Positions 45,283-54,328 of a DNA stretch of 64,000 nt are shown here, piece by piece. The DNA is from Bacillota bacterium. Lineage in GTDB: Bacteria; Bacillota; Clostridia; Lachnospirales; Lachnospiraceae. The translations under genes were made by a program, and so were the position numbers. The first letter of the stretch is position 1. The number at the start of each line of letters is the position of its first letter. Location of the stretch: positions 1 to 64,000 of the forward strand of contig JAEZKL010000059.1 in the NCBI GenBank assembly GCA_023415475.1, read 5' to 3'. The notes below the pieces were generated by a model. That model did not search any database. It was not told where the DNA came from and was given only the letters and a program-made list of their open reading frames with translations.

Positions 45283-46281
45283 CTATTCCCCTTCTTCCTT
45301 CTTGCTTTGATAAATATGAGTAATGATTGTCTCCATGGGCATCTCCTTAATTGATATATCTGTAAAGGCACATACCTTCGATAGTTCTGCCAGGAAATCC
45401 GTGATCGATATCTGATCCTGATCCACGCTGACCGTAATGTTTTGGTCCGATTCTCGCGTGATGATCTCTGCTCCCGCAATATTCATTTCTGTTAATGGCT
45501 TCCCTAACACCAGCTGGACAATCTTCTTAGCTCCAAGAACCTTCTTCAGGTTATCGATAGAATCGTCGAATACCTTCTCGCCATGGTTGATGATAATGAT
45601 CTTTCTTGCAAGCTGCTCCACATCCTCCAGATCATGGGTCGTAAGGATGAAGGTCGTTCCCCGAGCATTCATCTCACGGATAAATTCTCGGATTCTCTGC
45701 TTTGCAATCACATCCAGTCCGATGGTTGGCTCATCCAAGAATACCACCTTCGGCTGATGCAGCATCGCCATGATGAATTCGCATTTCATTCTCTCTCCAA
45801 GGGATAATACTCTGGTCGGCCTCGTCATGTAATCCTCCACTCCAAAAAGCTTTGACATGATTCCCAACCGCTCATTGTAATCCTGATCGGTAACCCCATA
45901 GATGGCTTTGTTCATTCGAAAGCTGTCAATGGGTGGAATATCCCAGATCAACTGAGACTTCTGACCGAAGACGGCTCCAATCTGTTGCACATAGGTCTTT
46001 CTGTTTTTGGTCGGGTTATACCCCATTACGTCAATATTACCACTGGTGGGATATAAGGTTCCCGTTAGCATCTTAATTGTCGTTGACTTGCCGGCTCCAT
46101 TCGGTCCAAGAATACCGACAATGTCACCCTCTCCAACATCAAAGGAGATATCATTGACTGCCATCACCGGTATCTTCTCCCGGTGGAAAAAAGTCTTCAC
46201 ACTCTCTTTGAAGCTGCTACCCCTCTTATAAGTATCATATCTTTTTATCAAATGATCTACCTTAATCATTGTTCCCATCAT
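45283..46281 (-). CDS. ABC transporter ATP-binding protein (ABC-2 exporter)
   Basis: A 332-residue ATPase: Walker A GILGPNGAGKSTTIKML, Q-loop IGAVFGQKSQLIWDIP, signature LSLGERMKCEFIM (LSLGE rather than LSGGQ), Walker B VVFLDEPTIGLD and switch TTHD. The C-terminal ~100 residues form an accessory domain. It belongs to the group paired with COG3694 and COG4587 type permeases, and both follow in order upstream. Its start overlaps the stop of the neighbouring permease gene by one base. The substrate of these exporters is generally unknown; drug or peptide efflux is often supposed. Confidence 0.93.
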   Translation of the reverse strand: MMGTMIKVDHLIKRYDTYKRGSSFKESVKTFFHREKIPVMAVNDISFDVGEGDIVGILGPNGAGKSTTIKMLTGTLYPTSGNIDVMGYNPTKNRKTYVQQIGAVFGQKSQLIWDIPPIDSFRMNKAIYGVTDQDYNERLGIMSKLFGVEDYMTRPTRVLSLGERMKCEFIMAMLHQPKVVFLDEPTIGLDVIAKQRIREFIREMNARGTTFILTTHDLEDVEQLARKIIIINHGEKVFDDSIDNLKKVLGAKKIVQLVLGKPLTEMNIAGAEIITRESDQNITVSVDQDQISITDFLAELSKVCAFTDISIKEMPMETIITHIYQSKKEEGE

Positions 46282-47063
46282 CAGCCTCCCACCCCTTGGT
46301 ACAGACGCACCATGGATCGATATAGTAATATTCCCAATGACATGAACAGTACACAGGGAAGAATCGCATAGAACATGACATAACCTCCCCGTCCTAGCAG
46401 CGCTGCTGCCGGAAAGAAGCCAATCATAGCCACGGGAATAACATAGGAGGAGACGATTAATACCGTCTTCGGGAAGATACTCTGAGGATATTTTCCAAAG
46501 CTTCGCAAACTGTCAAATATCTCCGGGATTCGGGAATTCCCCACCCATTTGAAGGAGGTTGCCGCCATAATCAGAGATATTCCAAGCATAACCATCATTC
46601 CCACCATGAACATCGCAATAAACTGTAACCACATAATCAGAGTAGGTGCTGTAAGGTTGGTAAGTGAAATGATGAAAATCGTTATTCCTCCGAGCAGAAG
46701 TCCGATTCCATCGATGGAAAAGGTCTTTGCCATCAATAAAAACATAGTATCTACCGGCATTAATAGAACCATCTCAAAATTACCCTCTCTGACAGCGAGC
46801 ATGGTCGCCCACATAATTCCGTGAAAGGACATATCCGCAATCGCCATTGATATGGTAAATACCGATTGGATTAGCAGTACCTCATAGATAGTCCAGCCTT
46901 CAAATCCTGCACCTGCTCCATAGATCAAGATAGTAACCAGAGGAAATAAAATATCTCCCAGTAGCATGATTACTGAATTTAGGAAGAAATTCAATCGGTA
47001 GGTCGAAGCTGTAGCAAAAGCTACTTTGATGCATTCACGATAAATCAAAAGATAACGTTTCAT
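46281..47063 (-). CDS. ABC-2 family permease (COG3694-like)
   Basis: A 260-residue protein with six hydrophobic segments, no soluble domain, and motifs such as LNFFLNSVIMLLGDILFPLV and VREGNFEMVLLMPVDTMFLL (the loop seen in ABC-2 permeases of this group). It overlaps the ATPase gene by one base and lies six bases from the second permease gene, so the three are one operon. It forms a heterodimeric membrane pore with that permease. Confidence 0.88.
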   Translation of the reverse strand: MKRYLLIYRECIKVAFATASTYRLNFFLNSVIMLLGDILFPLVTILIYGAGAGFEGWTIYEVLLIQSVFTISMAIADMSFHGIMWATMLAVREGNFEMVLLMPVDTMFLLMAKTFSIDGIGLLLGGITIFIISLTNLTAPTLIMWLQFIAMFMVGMMVMLGISLIMAATSFKWVGNSRIPEIFDSLRSFGKYPQSIFPKTVLIVSSYVIPVAMIGFFPAAALLGRGGYVMFYAILPCVLFMSLGILLYRSMVRLYQGVGG

Positions 47064-47068
47064 TCACA

Positions 47069-47887
47069 CTACGCCCCCACTCCGCTAAAATGTCGCATAG
47101 ATGCCCGATTAATCAGTTCGCTTAAGCCAATAATAATAGCCACTGCAATCCCTTGGAGCCCAACAATCGTCGGAATGCTCATCGTTATCCCTCCCAGCTG
47201 AAAGCTACCGGTAAATACCATCGCCAGAACATAGGACATATAAGGAAATGGTAGGAAGAACAGAAATCGCTGCATCGCTTCGGGGAAAAACACCAGAGGA
47301 ATATACACCCCGGAGAAAACCCCCGCCAATAAATCAAATACTCTGCGAATTCCTGAGGACTGTACGAACCAGAAAGCAGTCATACCGAGAATATAATGAA
47401 CATAGAAGTTCATTAGAAAGGCTAAGGCCACTGACAGCAACGTCCATCCCAAGTGTTTCGGAACCATATTGACTCCAAAGAGTAACGTAAATATGATATA
47501 GCACGGTACAAATTCAAACACAAGTCCAAGAAAACGATGCCCTACCTTCTGGGAAAAGGCAAAAAACCGGTGATTGATCGGTCGCATGGCGAAGGTAAGG
47601 AATTTACCGGTACGGATCAGCATTTGCAGATTCCAGTCAGCAAAATCCATGGTAAGATAACCAATTAAAGTAGATGCACCAAAATAAGTGACCATCTGAG
47701 TCAGGCTCATACCGTTTAATTCAGATTTACCACCATAGGCCGCCGTCCAGATAAAGTATTGTACGATAAAGTATACAGGCCCCACAAAAATAGAGACCAT
47801 AGAATGAGTGCGGTAGGCACTCCATTCCTTATAGGTGACCAGTGCTACCGCCCTCATGATATTGAAATGATGTCGTATGTAATTCAA
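47069..47887 (-). CDS. ABC-2 family permease (COG4587-like)
   Basis: A 272-residue partner permease with six hydrophobic segments. It shows the matching loop LIRTGKFLTFAMRPINHRFF and the PF-YM motif FLPFPYMSYVLAM. It lies 17 bp after the serine hydrolase gene and is probably cotranscribed with it. Together with the other permease and ATPase it forms an exporter. Confidence 0.88.
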   Translation of the reverse strand: MNYIRHHFNIMRAVALVTYKEWSAYRTHSMVSIFVGPVYFIVQYFIWTAAYGGKSELNGMSLTQMVTYFGASTLIGYLTMDFADWNLQMLIRTGKFLTFAMRPINHRFFAFSQKVGHRFLGLVFEFVPCYIIFTLLFGVNMVPKHLGWTLLSVALAFLMNFYVHYILGMTAFWFVQSSGIRRVFDLLAGVFSGVYIPLVFFPEAMQRFLFFLPFPYMSYVLAMVFTGSFQLGGITMSIPTIVGLQGIAVAIIIGLSELINRASMRHFSGVGA

Positions 47888-47904
47888 AACAAACTCCTAT
47901 CTGC

Positions 47905-49071
47905 TTATATAATTCCTGACCACATGACCGCAGCCGCATTATATAAAGGCTCCGGACACCAAACATCATTGATGAAGGGGATGAACCAGGCAGCAACCAT
48001 CTTCTCCGTAGGGTCGATGATCAGACAACATCCGCCTGCACCCTCATGGAAAAAGCTTCCTTGTGTATAGATACTGGCATCGTTACAGCGCATATCCGGT
48101 CCAAGGCCATATTGACGATAAGGTCCTCCCGCATTCCAACAGTAATCCTTGACATGGGGCTGCGTATAAAGCGTCGTCATCTTCTCAATAGCTTTTCTTC
48201 CGAGAATACGATTTCCGTCAATGTACCCGCCTTGCTGAAGCATGATACCAAAACGACAGAGATCATACGCTGTCGAATGAAGACCACCACCGGTGCCCGG
48301 TATCTTCTCCCACACTGTTCCGGCTTCCTCATCCTTATAGGTTCCGGCTAATATTTCATTTACTATCTTTTCCCGACGTTCGTTTTGGATGTTCGTCCGA
48401 GCTACCACTTCCTTCTTACGGAAATTAAAACCGGTGTCATGGAGTCCGCAGGGCTTTACAATATGGTTCATGATGTAATCATCGGCGAATTCACCACTCA
48501 CTCTTGAGATAATCTCTCCCAGGATTACATAGCCAAAGCTGCAATAAGCCCATTCTTCCCCGGGATTCTTACGCATACCGGTATGTAATGCAGCGGCTAT
48601 CCAGTTATTACCCTTATCCTCCTGTATGAATTCCCAGTGATTAATTTGATATTTGTTCTCAAAGCAACCTCCATCCGGATGCATACCGGAGGTATGGGAT
48701 AATAGATGGGCAACCGTTATTTCATTAAAAGGCTTAAAGGAGAATTCCTCGATGATCTCTCCAACCTTCTGATTCACACGAAGCTTTCCATCCTCAACTA
48801 ATTGCCAAATAGCTACTGCGGTAAACAGCTTTGTAATCGAAGCGATTCTCTGAATTGTATCCGGCTGCAATTCTCTTGTATCCTCTTCGCGGTAGGACAG
48901 CTTTCCGACTGCATTATTCGCAAATACCTTCCCATCCCTCGCCAAACAATAATTTGCGGATAATATCTTCTTCTTTTCAATCAAATCCTCAAAAAAGTGA
49001 GTCAAGGTCTCCACTCGCTGCGGGTCATACCCTACATCCATTGATGAATACTTGGTTTCAAAACCTACCAT
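47905..49071 (-). CDS. beta-lactamase family serine hydrolase
   Basis: A 388-residue hydrolase of the class C beta-lactamase/esterase superfamily. The frame is open to 49158, but GGGAGGAG lies directly before the ATG at 49071 (MVGFETKYSSMD). The SxxK motif is IASITKLFTAVAIW near residue 92, the Y-x-N/S motif is WAYCSFGYVILGEI, and a late Gly-rich motif (FFHEGAGGCCLIID) replaces the KTG box. There is no signal peptide, so it is probably cytoplasmic and not a classical beta-lactamase. It is the first gene before the ABC-2 exporter genes, which suggests linked roles such as processing or resistance to an exported or imported compound. Confidence 0.87.
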   Translation of the reverse strand: MVGFETKYSSMDVGYDPQRVETLTHFFEDLIEKKKILSANYCLARDGKVFANNAVGKLSYREEDTRELQPDTIQRIASITKLFTAVAIWQLVEDGKLRVNQKVGEIIEEFSFKPFNEITVAHLLSHTSGMHPDGGCFENKYQINHWEFIQEDKGNNWIAAALHTGMRKNPGEEWAYCSFGYVILGEIISRVSGEFADDYIMNHIVKPCGLHDTGFNFRKKEVVARTNIQNERREKIVNEILAGTYKDEEAGTVWEKIPGTGGGLHSTAYDLCRFGIMLQQGGYIDGNRILGRKAIEKMTTLYTQPHVKDYCWNAGGPYRQYGLGPDMRCNDASIYTQGSFFHEGAGGCCLIIDPTEKMVAAWFIPFINDVWCPEPLYNAAAVMWSGII

Positions 49072-49160
49072 ATACTCCTCCCATCTGCCTCCCATGGCAA
49101 AAAATGATTTAAAGTTACGACGATAATCCCGAACAAACATTGATACAAATAATTCCATTT

Positions 49161-49248
49161 GGATATGTTCAATTATTATACAATATAAGGTTGTAAATGT
49201 AAATAAATACTAATGATTATTATTTATCAGCCCGAACTGAACATATCC
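49161..49248. promoter_or_regulatory. 11-bp inverted repeat around serine hydrolase promoter region
   Basis: GGATATGTTCA (49161-49171) and TGAACATATCC (49238-49248) are perfect inverted copies, 66 bp apart, flanking very AT-rich DNA upstream of the serine hydrolase and exporter genes. The spacing allows looping by a dimeric repressor or activator. Confidence 0.45.
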
Positions 49249-49265
49249 TTAAATAGCCGCTATAG

Positions 49266-49322
49266 AAAAGCAGGAACGATGGCACGAAATTTCAGGTGTC
49301 ATCGTTCCTGTTTTGCTTTTTT
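49266..49322 (-). terminator. terminator after lipoprotein metallo-hydrolase gene
   Basis: CAGGAACGATG (49271-49281) pairs with CATCGTTCCTG (49300-49310), extended by GCAC/GTGT bases. A T-run follows on the plus strand and a shorter one on the minus strand. It lies downstream of the gene at 49400. Confidence 0.75.
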
Positions 49323-49399
49323 TTAAACATAAGGATGGCAATACCATACCAGGTTTTGAGGATAACCTTATTTGGCATTGGATGTCTTTTTATTCAGAA

Positions 49400-50338
49400 T
49401 TAATTGTACTTATGCACGTTAAGTATTCTATAGGGATTCAAAGTATCCTCCGGTATCTCCTCCTTCGAGATTACCAGTGTGTTCTCAATCTCGGTGATTT
49501 CCCCATACTTTTCCTTTATTATAGGTAACGCATTCTCTGAATAATGGGTAGGTATAAATATTTTCGGGTTGAGCTGCTCTAACAGTGTAAAGCCCTTCTC
49601 ATTTTCTAGGCTCATAGCTGAGTAGCTATTCTCAAATTGTGTAAAACAGATATCTATCTCGCCAAGTTCTTTCAATTGTTCCGTAGTCAACTCCGTCTGC
49701 CCGCAATCTCCTAAATGAGCGATACGTAACCCATCTACCTCAAATACAATTAAATTGTCAGAGCAATAATTATCTGCAATCGGTTTTTCATCATGGGATG
49801 CCGCAATATTAAAGATATGAAAATCCTTTGTTTGCACTTCCCCTAGCTTTAATGACAATATAGCTGCATCTTTATAATCCCCGTTAAAAATATTATCATT
49901 ATGATCATAATGAGAATGTGTATTTACGATAGCCGCCGGGTTAATATTTACAACTTTTTTTCTTGGCATCTTATAAGGATCCACTACTACACTTTCCCCA
50001 TTGGAAGACGTAATAATGTATGCGCTATAAAGATTCTCTTCTGCTGTTGAGATTGTCTGAATTAATACTTTCCCTGTGTCATTCTTTGTAACTGGAAGTA
50101 TCAGCCCCTCGGGTACCGCCGTTGGTGTAGGTTCCACCGTTGGTGTTGCTGCTACCGTCGGTGTCGGTGCCACCGTCGGTGTTGCTTCTGCCTTCTCTGT
50201 CTGTGCCACAGTGGTTGCTGCAGCTCCTTTTGCAGCTGTTTCTTCTTCTACCGTTGTTTTACTGTTATCCTCTTTTGCTGCACATCCTTGCAGAGCAAAA
50301 ATGAATATCAGTATTATAACGCTAATCATTTTCTTCAT
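49400..50338 (-). CDS. lipoprotein with metallo-beta-lactamase fold
   Basis: A 312-residue lipoprotein. GAGGAGG lies six bases before the ATG at 50338 (MKKMISVIILIF). The lipobox is FALQGC, Cys near residue 19, followed by a Thr/Pro/Val-rich linker (residues ~55-80, repeated PTPTVA units). The hydrolase domain has the metal-binding motif VNTHSHYDHNDN, a second histidine in IAASHDEKP, HLGDCGQTE and IPTHYSE. The Cys-anchored, extracellular position is unusual for this fold, and the substrate is unknown. It appears monocistronic. Confidence 0.83.
   Translation of the reverse strand: MKKMISVIILIFIFALQGCAAKEDNSKTTVEEETAAKGAAATTVAQTEKAEATPTVAPTPTVAATPTVEPTPTAVPEGLILPVTKNDTGKVLIQTISTAEENLYSAYIITSSNGESVVVDPYKMPRKKVVNINPAAIVNTHSHYDHNDNIFNGDYKDAAILSLKLGEVQTKDFHIFNIAASHDEKPIADNYCSDNLIVFEVDGLRIAHLGDCGQTELTTEQLKELGEIDICFTQFENSYSAMSLENEKGFTLLEQLNPKIFIPTHYSENALPIIKEKYGEITEIENTLVISKEEIPEDTLNPYRILNVHKYN
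50104..50200. repeat. short tandem repeats encoding Thr/Pro linker
   Basis: Repeats related to ACCGTCGGTGTTGC encode the PTPTVA units of the lipoprotein linker. Confidence 0.7.
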
Positions 50339-50452
50339 AAACACCCTCCTCTAATTAGATGGGATTATCCTAGCATAGAAGAAGGCTAAATTATATAAAC
50401 TATTTGCAATAAGATTTGTATTATTGTACATATAATTAATCTGATCCTATTC

Positions 50453-52621
50453 CTATAGCTTCAGCTTTGCAAAGGCATCTGCAAATGCAGTGTTAATTGG
50501 CACCTTTTCCTCCTTCTTGGCTTGATTCAGATAGTTCGCAACGTCTTTTTTGCTCACACCGGCGCCTTCCTTTTTACGTCTCTCCTGAAAGGCTGCCATT
50601 TTCTCTTTATGGCCGCAAGCACAGGTGAATATCTGCCCTTCCCCTTTTCCTACCAGCTCCATCTTCTTATGGCATACCGGACATCTGGCATTGCTCGTTC
50701 GTTCAATTGTCTCCCTATGACCACATTCACGGTCTTGGCATATCAGCATTTTACTGTTTTTTCCACTGACCAAAAGCATTTTTTTACCACAATCAGGGCA
50801 TTTTGTATTGGTCAGATTATCATGGCGGAACTTCCCGTCATTTTCTTTGATCTCTGTAACTATTTCTTTGGTGTAGGCGGCCATCTCCATCATGAGCTCG
50901 TGTTTCTTTAAGTTGCCCTTTGCAATCTTGGATAGCTTCATCTCCAGTGCAGCTGTTAGCTCCGGCTTCTTCAAATCCTCCGGTACCAGTTCCAGTAATT
51001 GCTTTCCTTTTGAGGTAATATAGATTTCTTTCCCTCGTTTCTCCATTAGAAAGGAGTTAAATAGCTTATCGATAATGTCAGCCCTGGTAGCGACTGTCCC
51101 AAGACCCCCTGTTTCTCCCAAGGTTTTCACCATCTCCTTATCCTTTTGCTCTAGAAAATGAACTGGATTTTCCATTGCAGATAATAAAGTAGCTTCATTA
51201 AAGGGTGCCGGTGGCTTGGTCTTCCCTTCTGTTATGCAGAATTCGATATTCGTAAGGATCTCATTCTTATTCACCTTTGGTAGATTATCATTCTCCTTCT
51301 CCCCCTCAGAGGAATTCTCATAGACTTCTTTATATCCTAGGGACTTTGTTATCTTTCCCTTCACTGTAAACTCTTCCTTTTCCACCATTACTTTAATTGT
51401 AACCTCTTCGTATTCATAAGGCGGTGAGAGTACTGCCAGGAATCTACGCACGACCAGATCATATATTTTCTTCTCTTCGGAGCTCATATTCTCAAGAATA
51501 ACATATTGTTCCGTTGGTATAATTGCATGGTGGTCGCTGACCCTTTGGTTATCCACGAAGGATGAATTGGTGACGATAGGTTTGTGTGCCAATGTACCAG
51601 CTATTTTTTTATAAGGTCCAACACTGATTGCCTGCAGTCTCTCCTTCAGAGTTCCTACGATATCGGTCGGTAAGTATCTGGAATCGGTTCTGGGATAGGT
51701 CAGCACCTTATGATTTTCATAGAGTCGCTGCATGATATTTAAGGTATCCTTTGCCGAAAAGTCATAGCGCAGATTAGCATCTCTCTGCAGCTCGGTCAAA
51801 TCATATAGACCGGGAGAATAAGTTTTCTTCATCGCCGCATTGCATTCGATCACTTGTCCATTCTTTCCTCTTACCTTCTTCAGTAATTCTTCGATCCTAC
51901 CCTTATCAAAGGTTGTATTTGTCTGGGATTTTTGATCCTTCCAGGTGATCGTCATTCCATTCACTCTTCCGATTAATCCATAAAAGGGAATCGGTATGAA
52001 TTGTCTTATTTCCTCATCGCGTTTTGCAATCATAGCTAAGGTAGGTGTTTGAACACGACCGCAGGACAGACTTGCGTTATATTTGCAGGTAAGGGCTCTT
52101 GTTGCATTCATGCCAACAATCCAGTCCGCTTCTGCTCTTGCCACTGCTGCCTGGTAGAGGTTTTCGTATTCCTTCCCATTCTTAAGGTTCGCAAAGCCTT
52201 CCCGAATCGCTTTATCCGTAACCGAGGAGATCCACAATCTCTTAATGGGCTTATTACTCTTTGCCTTTTCCAGAATCCATCTCGCAACCAATTCGCCCTC
52301 GCGGCCTGCGTCTGTGGCAATGATAATCTCAGATATGTCATTTCGATGGATTTGTGTCTTTACAATGTGGTATTGCTTGCTTGTCTGCTTGATAATTACC
52401 AATTCGAACTTCGGCGGCAGCATCGGAAGGTGTTCCATCCTCCACTCCTTATATTTCACGTCATACTCTTCGGGATCAGCAAGAGTGACCAGATGTCCCA
52501 GTCCCCAAGTGACAATATATCGATCTCCTTCGAAGGCTCCATTTAGATTCTTCGAGCATCTTAATACCTTCGCTATATCTCTTCCAACTGAGGGCTTCTC
52601 AGCAATAACTAATGATTTCAT
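50453..52621 (-). CDS. topB: DNA topoisomerase III (type IA)
   Basis: A 722-residue topoisomerase that relaxes and decatenates negatively supercoiled DNA by passing single strands. The start at 52621 (MKSLVIAEKPSVGRDIAKVL) follows GGAGG at five bases; the longer open frame is rejected. The Toprim domain has SLVIAEKPSVG and IATDAGREGELVARWIL; the active-site Tyr is in VLTYPRTDSRYLP; GGLGTVATRADIIDKL follows. Two zinc-ribbon-like Cys clusters lie at the C-terminus (CPDCGKKM...CQDRECGH and CPVCHKKM...CACGHK). Such TopB copies with zinc tails occur on chromosomes and on mobile elements, but no mobile genes are seen nearby. Confidence 0.94.
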   Translation of the reverse strand: MKSLVIAEKPSVGRDIAKVLRCSKNLNGAFEGDRYIVTWGLGHLVTLADPEEYDVKYKEWRMEHLPMLPPKFELVIIKQTSKQYHIVKTQIHRNDISEIIIATDAGREGELVARWILEKAKSNKPIKRLWISSVTDKAIREGFANLKNGKEYENLYQAAVARAEADWIVGMNATRALTCKYNASLSCGRVQTPTLAMIAKRDEEIRQFIPIPFYGLIGRVNGMTITWKDQKSQTNTTFDKGRIEELLKKVRGKNGQVIECNAAMKKTYSPGLYDLTELQRDANLRYDFSAKDTLNIMQRLYENHKVLTYPRTDSRYLPTDIVGTLKERLQAISVGPYKKIAGTLAHKPIVTNSSFVDNQRVSDHHAIIPTEQYVILENMSSEEKKIYDLVVRRFLAVLSPPYEYEEVTIKVMVEKEEFTVKGKITKSLGYKEVYENSSEGEKENDNLPKVNKNEILTNIEFCITEGKTKPPAPFNEATLLSAMENPVHFLEQKDKEMVKTLGETGGLGTVATRADIIDKLFNSFLMEKRGKEIYITSKGKQLLELVPEDLKKPELTAALEMKLSKIAKGNLKKHELMMEMAAYTKEIVTEIKENDGKFRHDNLTNTKCPDCGKKMLLVSGKNSKMLICQDRECGHRETIERTSNARCPVCHKKMELVGKGEGQIFTCACGHKEKMAAFQERRKKEGAGVSKKDVANYLNQAKKEEKVPINTAFADAFAKLKL

Positions 52622-52767
52622 AGGTACCTCCATTTTGTCACGCAACAATTTATTTAATATTCTATCACATATTGCTTTTATTTCACAGAGCATCCTGCGT
52701 ATAGTCCTTTGTGTGCTTTCACGCACACTGGTCTAGCTTTTATATGCTATTTATGAAATAATAGAAA

Positions 52768-52850
52768 CGTAGTGAGCATATTACAAGCTTGCTTGTAAGT
52801 ATGCGATCGGAGTGAAAGATCATGAACATGCTTTATGTTCATGATATAAT
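52768..52850 (+). repeat. double-hairpin module, copy 2
   Basis: Second copy of the module at 43099. Hairpin 1 is GCATAT-TACAAG with CTTGTA-GTATGC; hairpin 2 is ATCATGAACAT with ATGTTCATGAT. The stem of hairpin 1 differs from copy 1 in paired positions. The module ends in TATAAT (52845-52850), 33 bases before the peptidase T start, so it may carry the promoter. Confidence 0.75.
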
Positions 52851-52883
52851 AGAAGATATCGATTATAAAATGGAGGTCTAAGA

Positions 52884-54110
52884 ATGAGAGCTTATGAAAG
52901 ATTGATCAATTATACCAAATTTGCAACTGCCTCGGATGAACTGAGCAGCACGCACCCCAGTACCCCGGAGCAGCTAGTATTCGGAAAGGCTCTGGTTGAA
53001 GAAATGAAAGGCCTTGGTATCGCGGACGCAACCATGGATGAGAACGGATATGTATTTGGAACGATTGACGCAAATATAGAAAATTGGTCCGGATCAGTGA
53101 TTGGTTTTATCGCACATATGGACGTGGTCGATTCAGTACCATTTTCCGATATTAAGACGAAGATTATTGAGAATTATGATGGATCGGAGATAACTCTGAA
53201 TGCAGATAAAAATGTAAAGATCGACCCGGCAGAATTTGATTTTATGAAGAATTATATTGGAAAGGATTTATTAGTTACTGACGGAAATACGCTTCTGGGT
53301 GCGGATGACAAAGCCGGTATCGCCGAGATTCTTACTATGGCCGAAACCTTATACCAACATCCGGAGATAAAACATGGAACAATTAAAATCGGCTTTACCC
53401 CGGACGAGGAGATCGGTAAGGGTGCTGATCTGTTCGATGTGAAGCGTTTCGGTGCAGATTATGCTTACACTGTGGATGGTGCCGCCTATAACGAAGTGGA
53501 GTATGAAACCTTTAATGCCGCTGCCGCCGATGTATTTCTTCACGGGGTCAGCATTCATACCGGAGATGCCAAGGATAAACTTGTAAATGCCTCTCTGCTT
53601 GCAATGGAATTCCACGCCCTCTTACCTGAGAGAGAGCGACCGGAATATACGGAAGAATATGAAGGATTTTATCACTTAGACCGCCTGGAGGGTATCGTTG
53701 ATAATGCGAAAATGCACTACATCCTGCGCGATCATGATCTTAACAAGCTCAACGAAAAGAAAGCTGTTATGAATGCTTCGGCAGCAAAATTAAATGAAAA
53801 GTACGGGCAGGGTACCGTTCGAGTAGAGATGAAAGACAGTTATTACAATATGGCTGACCAAATCAGACCACACTGGCATCTGATTGATTCCGCTTATGAA
53901 GCAATCAGGAATCTGGGTGGAACACCAATCAGCAGGCCTGTCCGCGGAGGTACCGATGGTTCGAGATTATCCTTTATGGGCCTTCCTTGTCCAAACCTTG
54001 GAACAGGCAGCCATAATCATCATGGTAAAACGGAATTTGCTTGTATTCAGGCTATGGATCAATGCGTCCAGCTTCTGGTCATGCTGGCAGAAAAGTATGC
54101 TGATAAATAA
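52884..54110 (+). CDS. pepT: peptidase T (aminotripeptidase)
   Basis: Releases the N-terminal residue from tripeptides in the cytoplasm. The 408 residues match the family. Metal-binding and catalytic motifs of the M20B group are present: IAHMDVVDSV (His ligand), TLLGADDKAGIAEIL (bridging Asp), TPDEEIGKGADLFD (catalytic Glu pair), TVDGAAYNEVEYETFN, and RPVRGGTDGSRLSFMGLP with LGTGSHNHHGKTEF. GGAGG lies before the ATG at 52884. A copy of the double-hairpin module is just upstream and a strong terminator follows, so it is monocistronic. Confidence 0.95.
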   Translation: MRAYERLINYTKFATASDELSSTHPSTPEQLVFGKALVEEMKGLGIADATMDENGYVFGTIDANIENWSGSVIGFIAHMDVVDSVPFSDIKTKIIENYDGSEITLNADKNVKIDPAEFDFMKNYIGKDLLVTDGNTLLGADDKAGIAEILTMAETLYQHPEIKHGTIKIGFTPDEEIGKGADLFDVKRFGADYAYTVDGAAYNEVEYETFNAAAADVFLHGVSIHTGDAKDKLVNASLLAMEFHALLPERERPEYTEEYEGFYHLDRLEGIVDNAKMHYILRDHDLNKLNEKKAVMNASAAKLNEKYGQGTVRVEMKDSYYNMADQIRPHWHLIDSAYEAIRNLGGTPISRPVRGGTDGSRLSFMGLPCPNLGTGSHNHHGKTEFACIQAMDQCVQLLVMLAEKYADK

Positions 54111-54159
54111 TTGATATCACGAATTGTCTTACCTTACTATTACCGCTATATCCACAACC

Positions 54160-54220
54160 AGAAAAGAGATACTATACCTGTGAGGTCAGCCCTCAAAGTA
54201 TTGTATCTCTTTTCTTATTA
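54160..54220 (+). terminator. terminator after pepT
   Basis: Perfect 13-bp stem AGAAAAGAGATAC (54160-54172) / GTATCTCTTTTCT (54203-54215), with an inner TGAGG/CCTCA stem, followed by T-rich DNA. Confidence 0.85.
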
Positions 54221-54328
54221 TTTGATCGATTAGTGATGCGGTACCTTGTTTTCAAAAGATAATACTCTTCTGATATATATGTATTGCCACATAACGCCTC
54301 GCGTATTTATACCGGTATTCTACCGGGT

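Noticed and set aside
47905..49071. True antibiotic-hydrolysing beta-lactamase
   Set aside because: No signal peptide and no KTG box; the general serine-hydrolase family call is safer.
50522..50911. Open frame antisense to topB
   Set aside because: Lies wholly opposite a strongly conserved gene, has no ribosome-binding site and no recognisable domain. The same holds for 52049-52546 and 52245-52736.
50453..52621. Conjugative element marked by topB
   Set aside because: TopB copies occur on mobile elements, but no relaxase, integrase or transfer gene is in the window.
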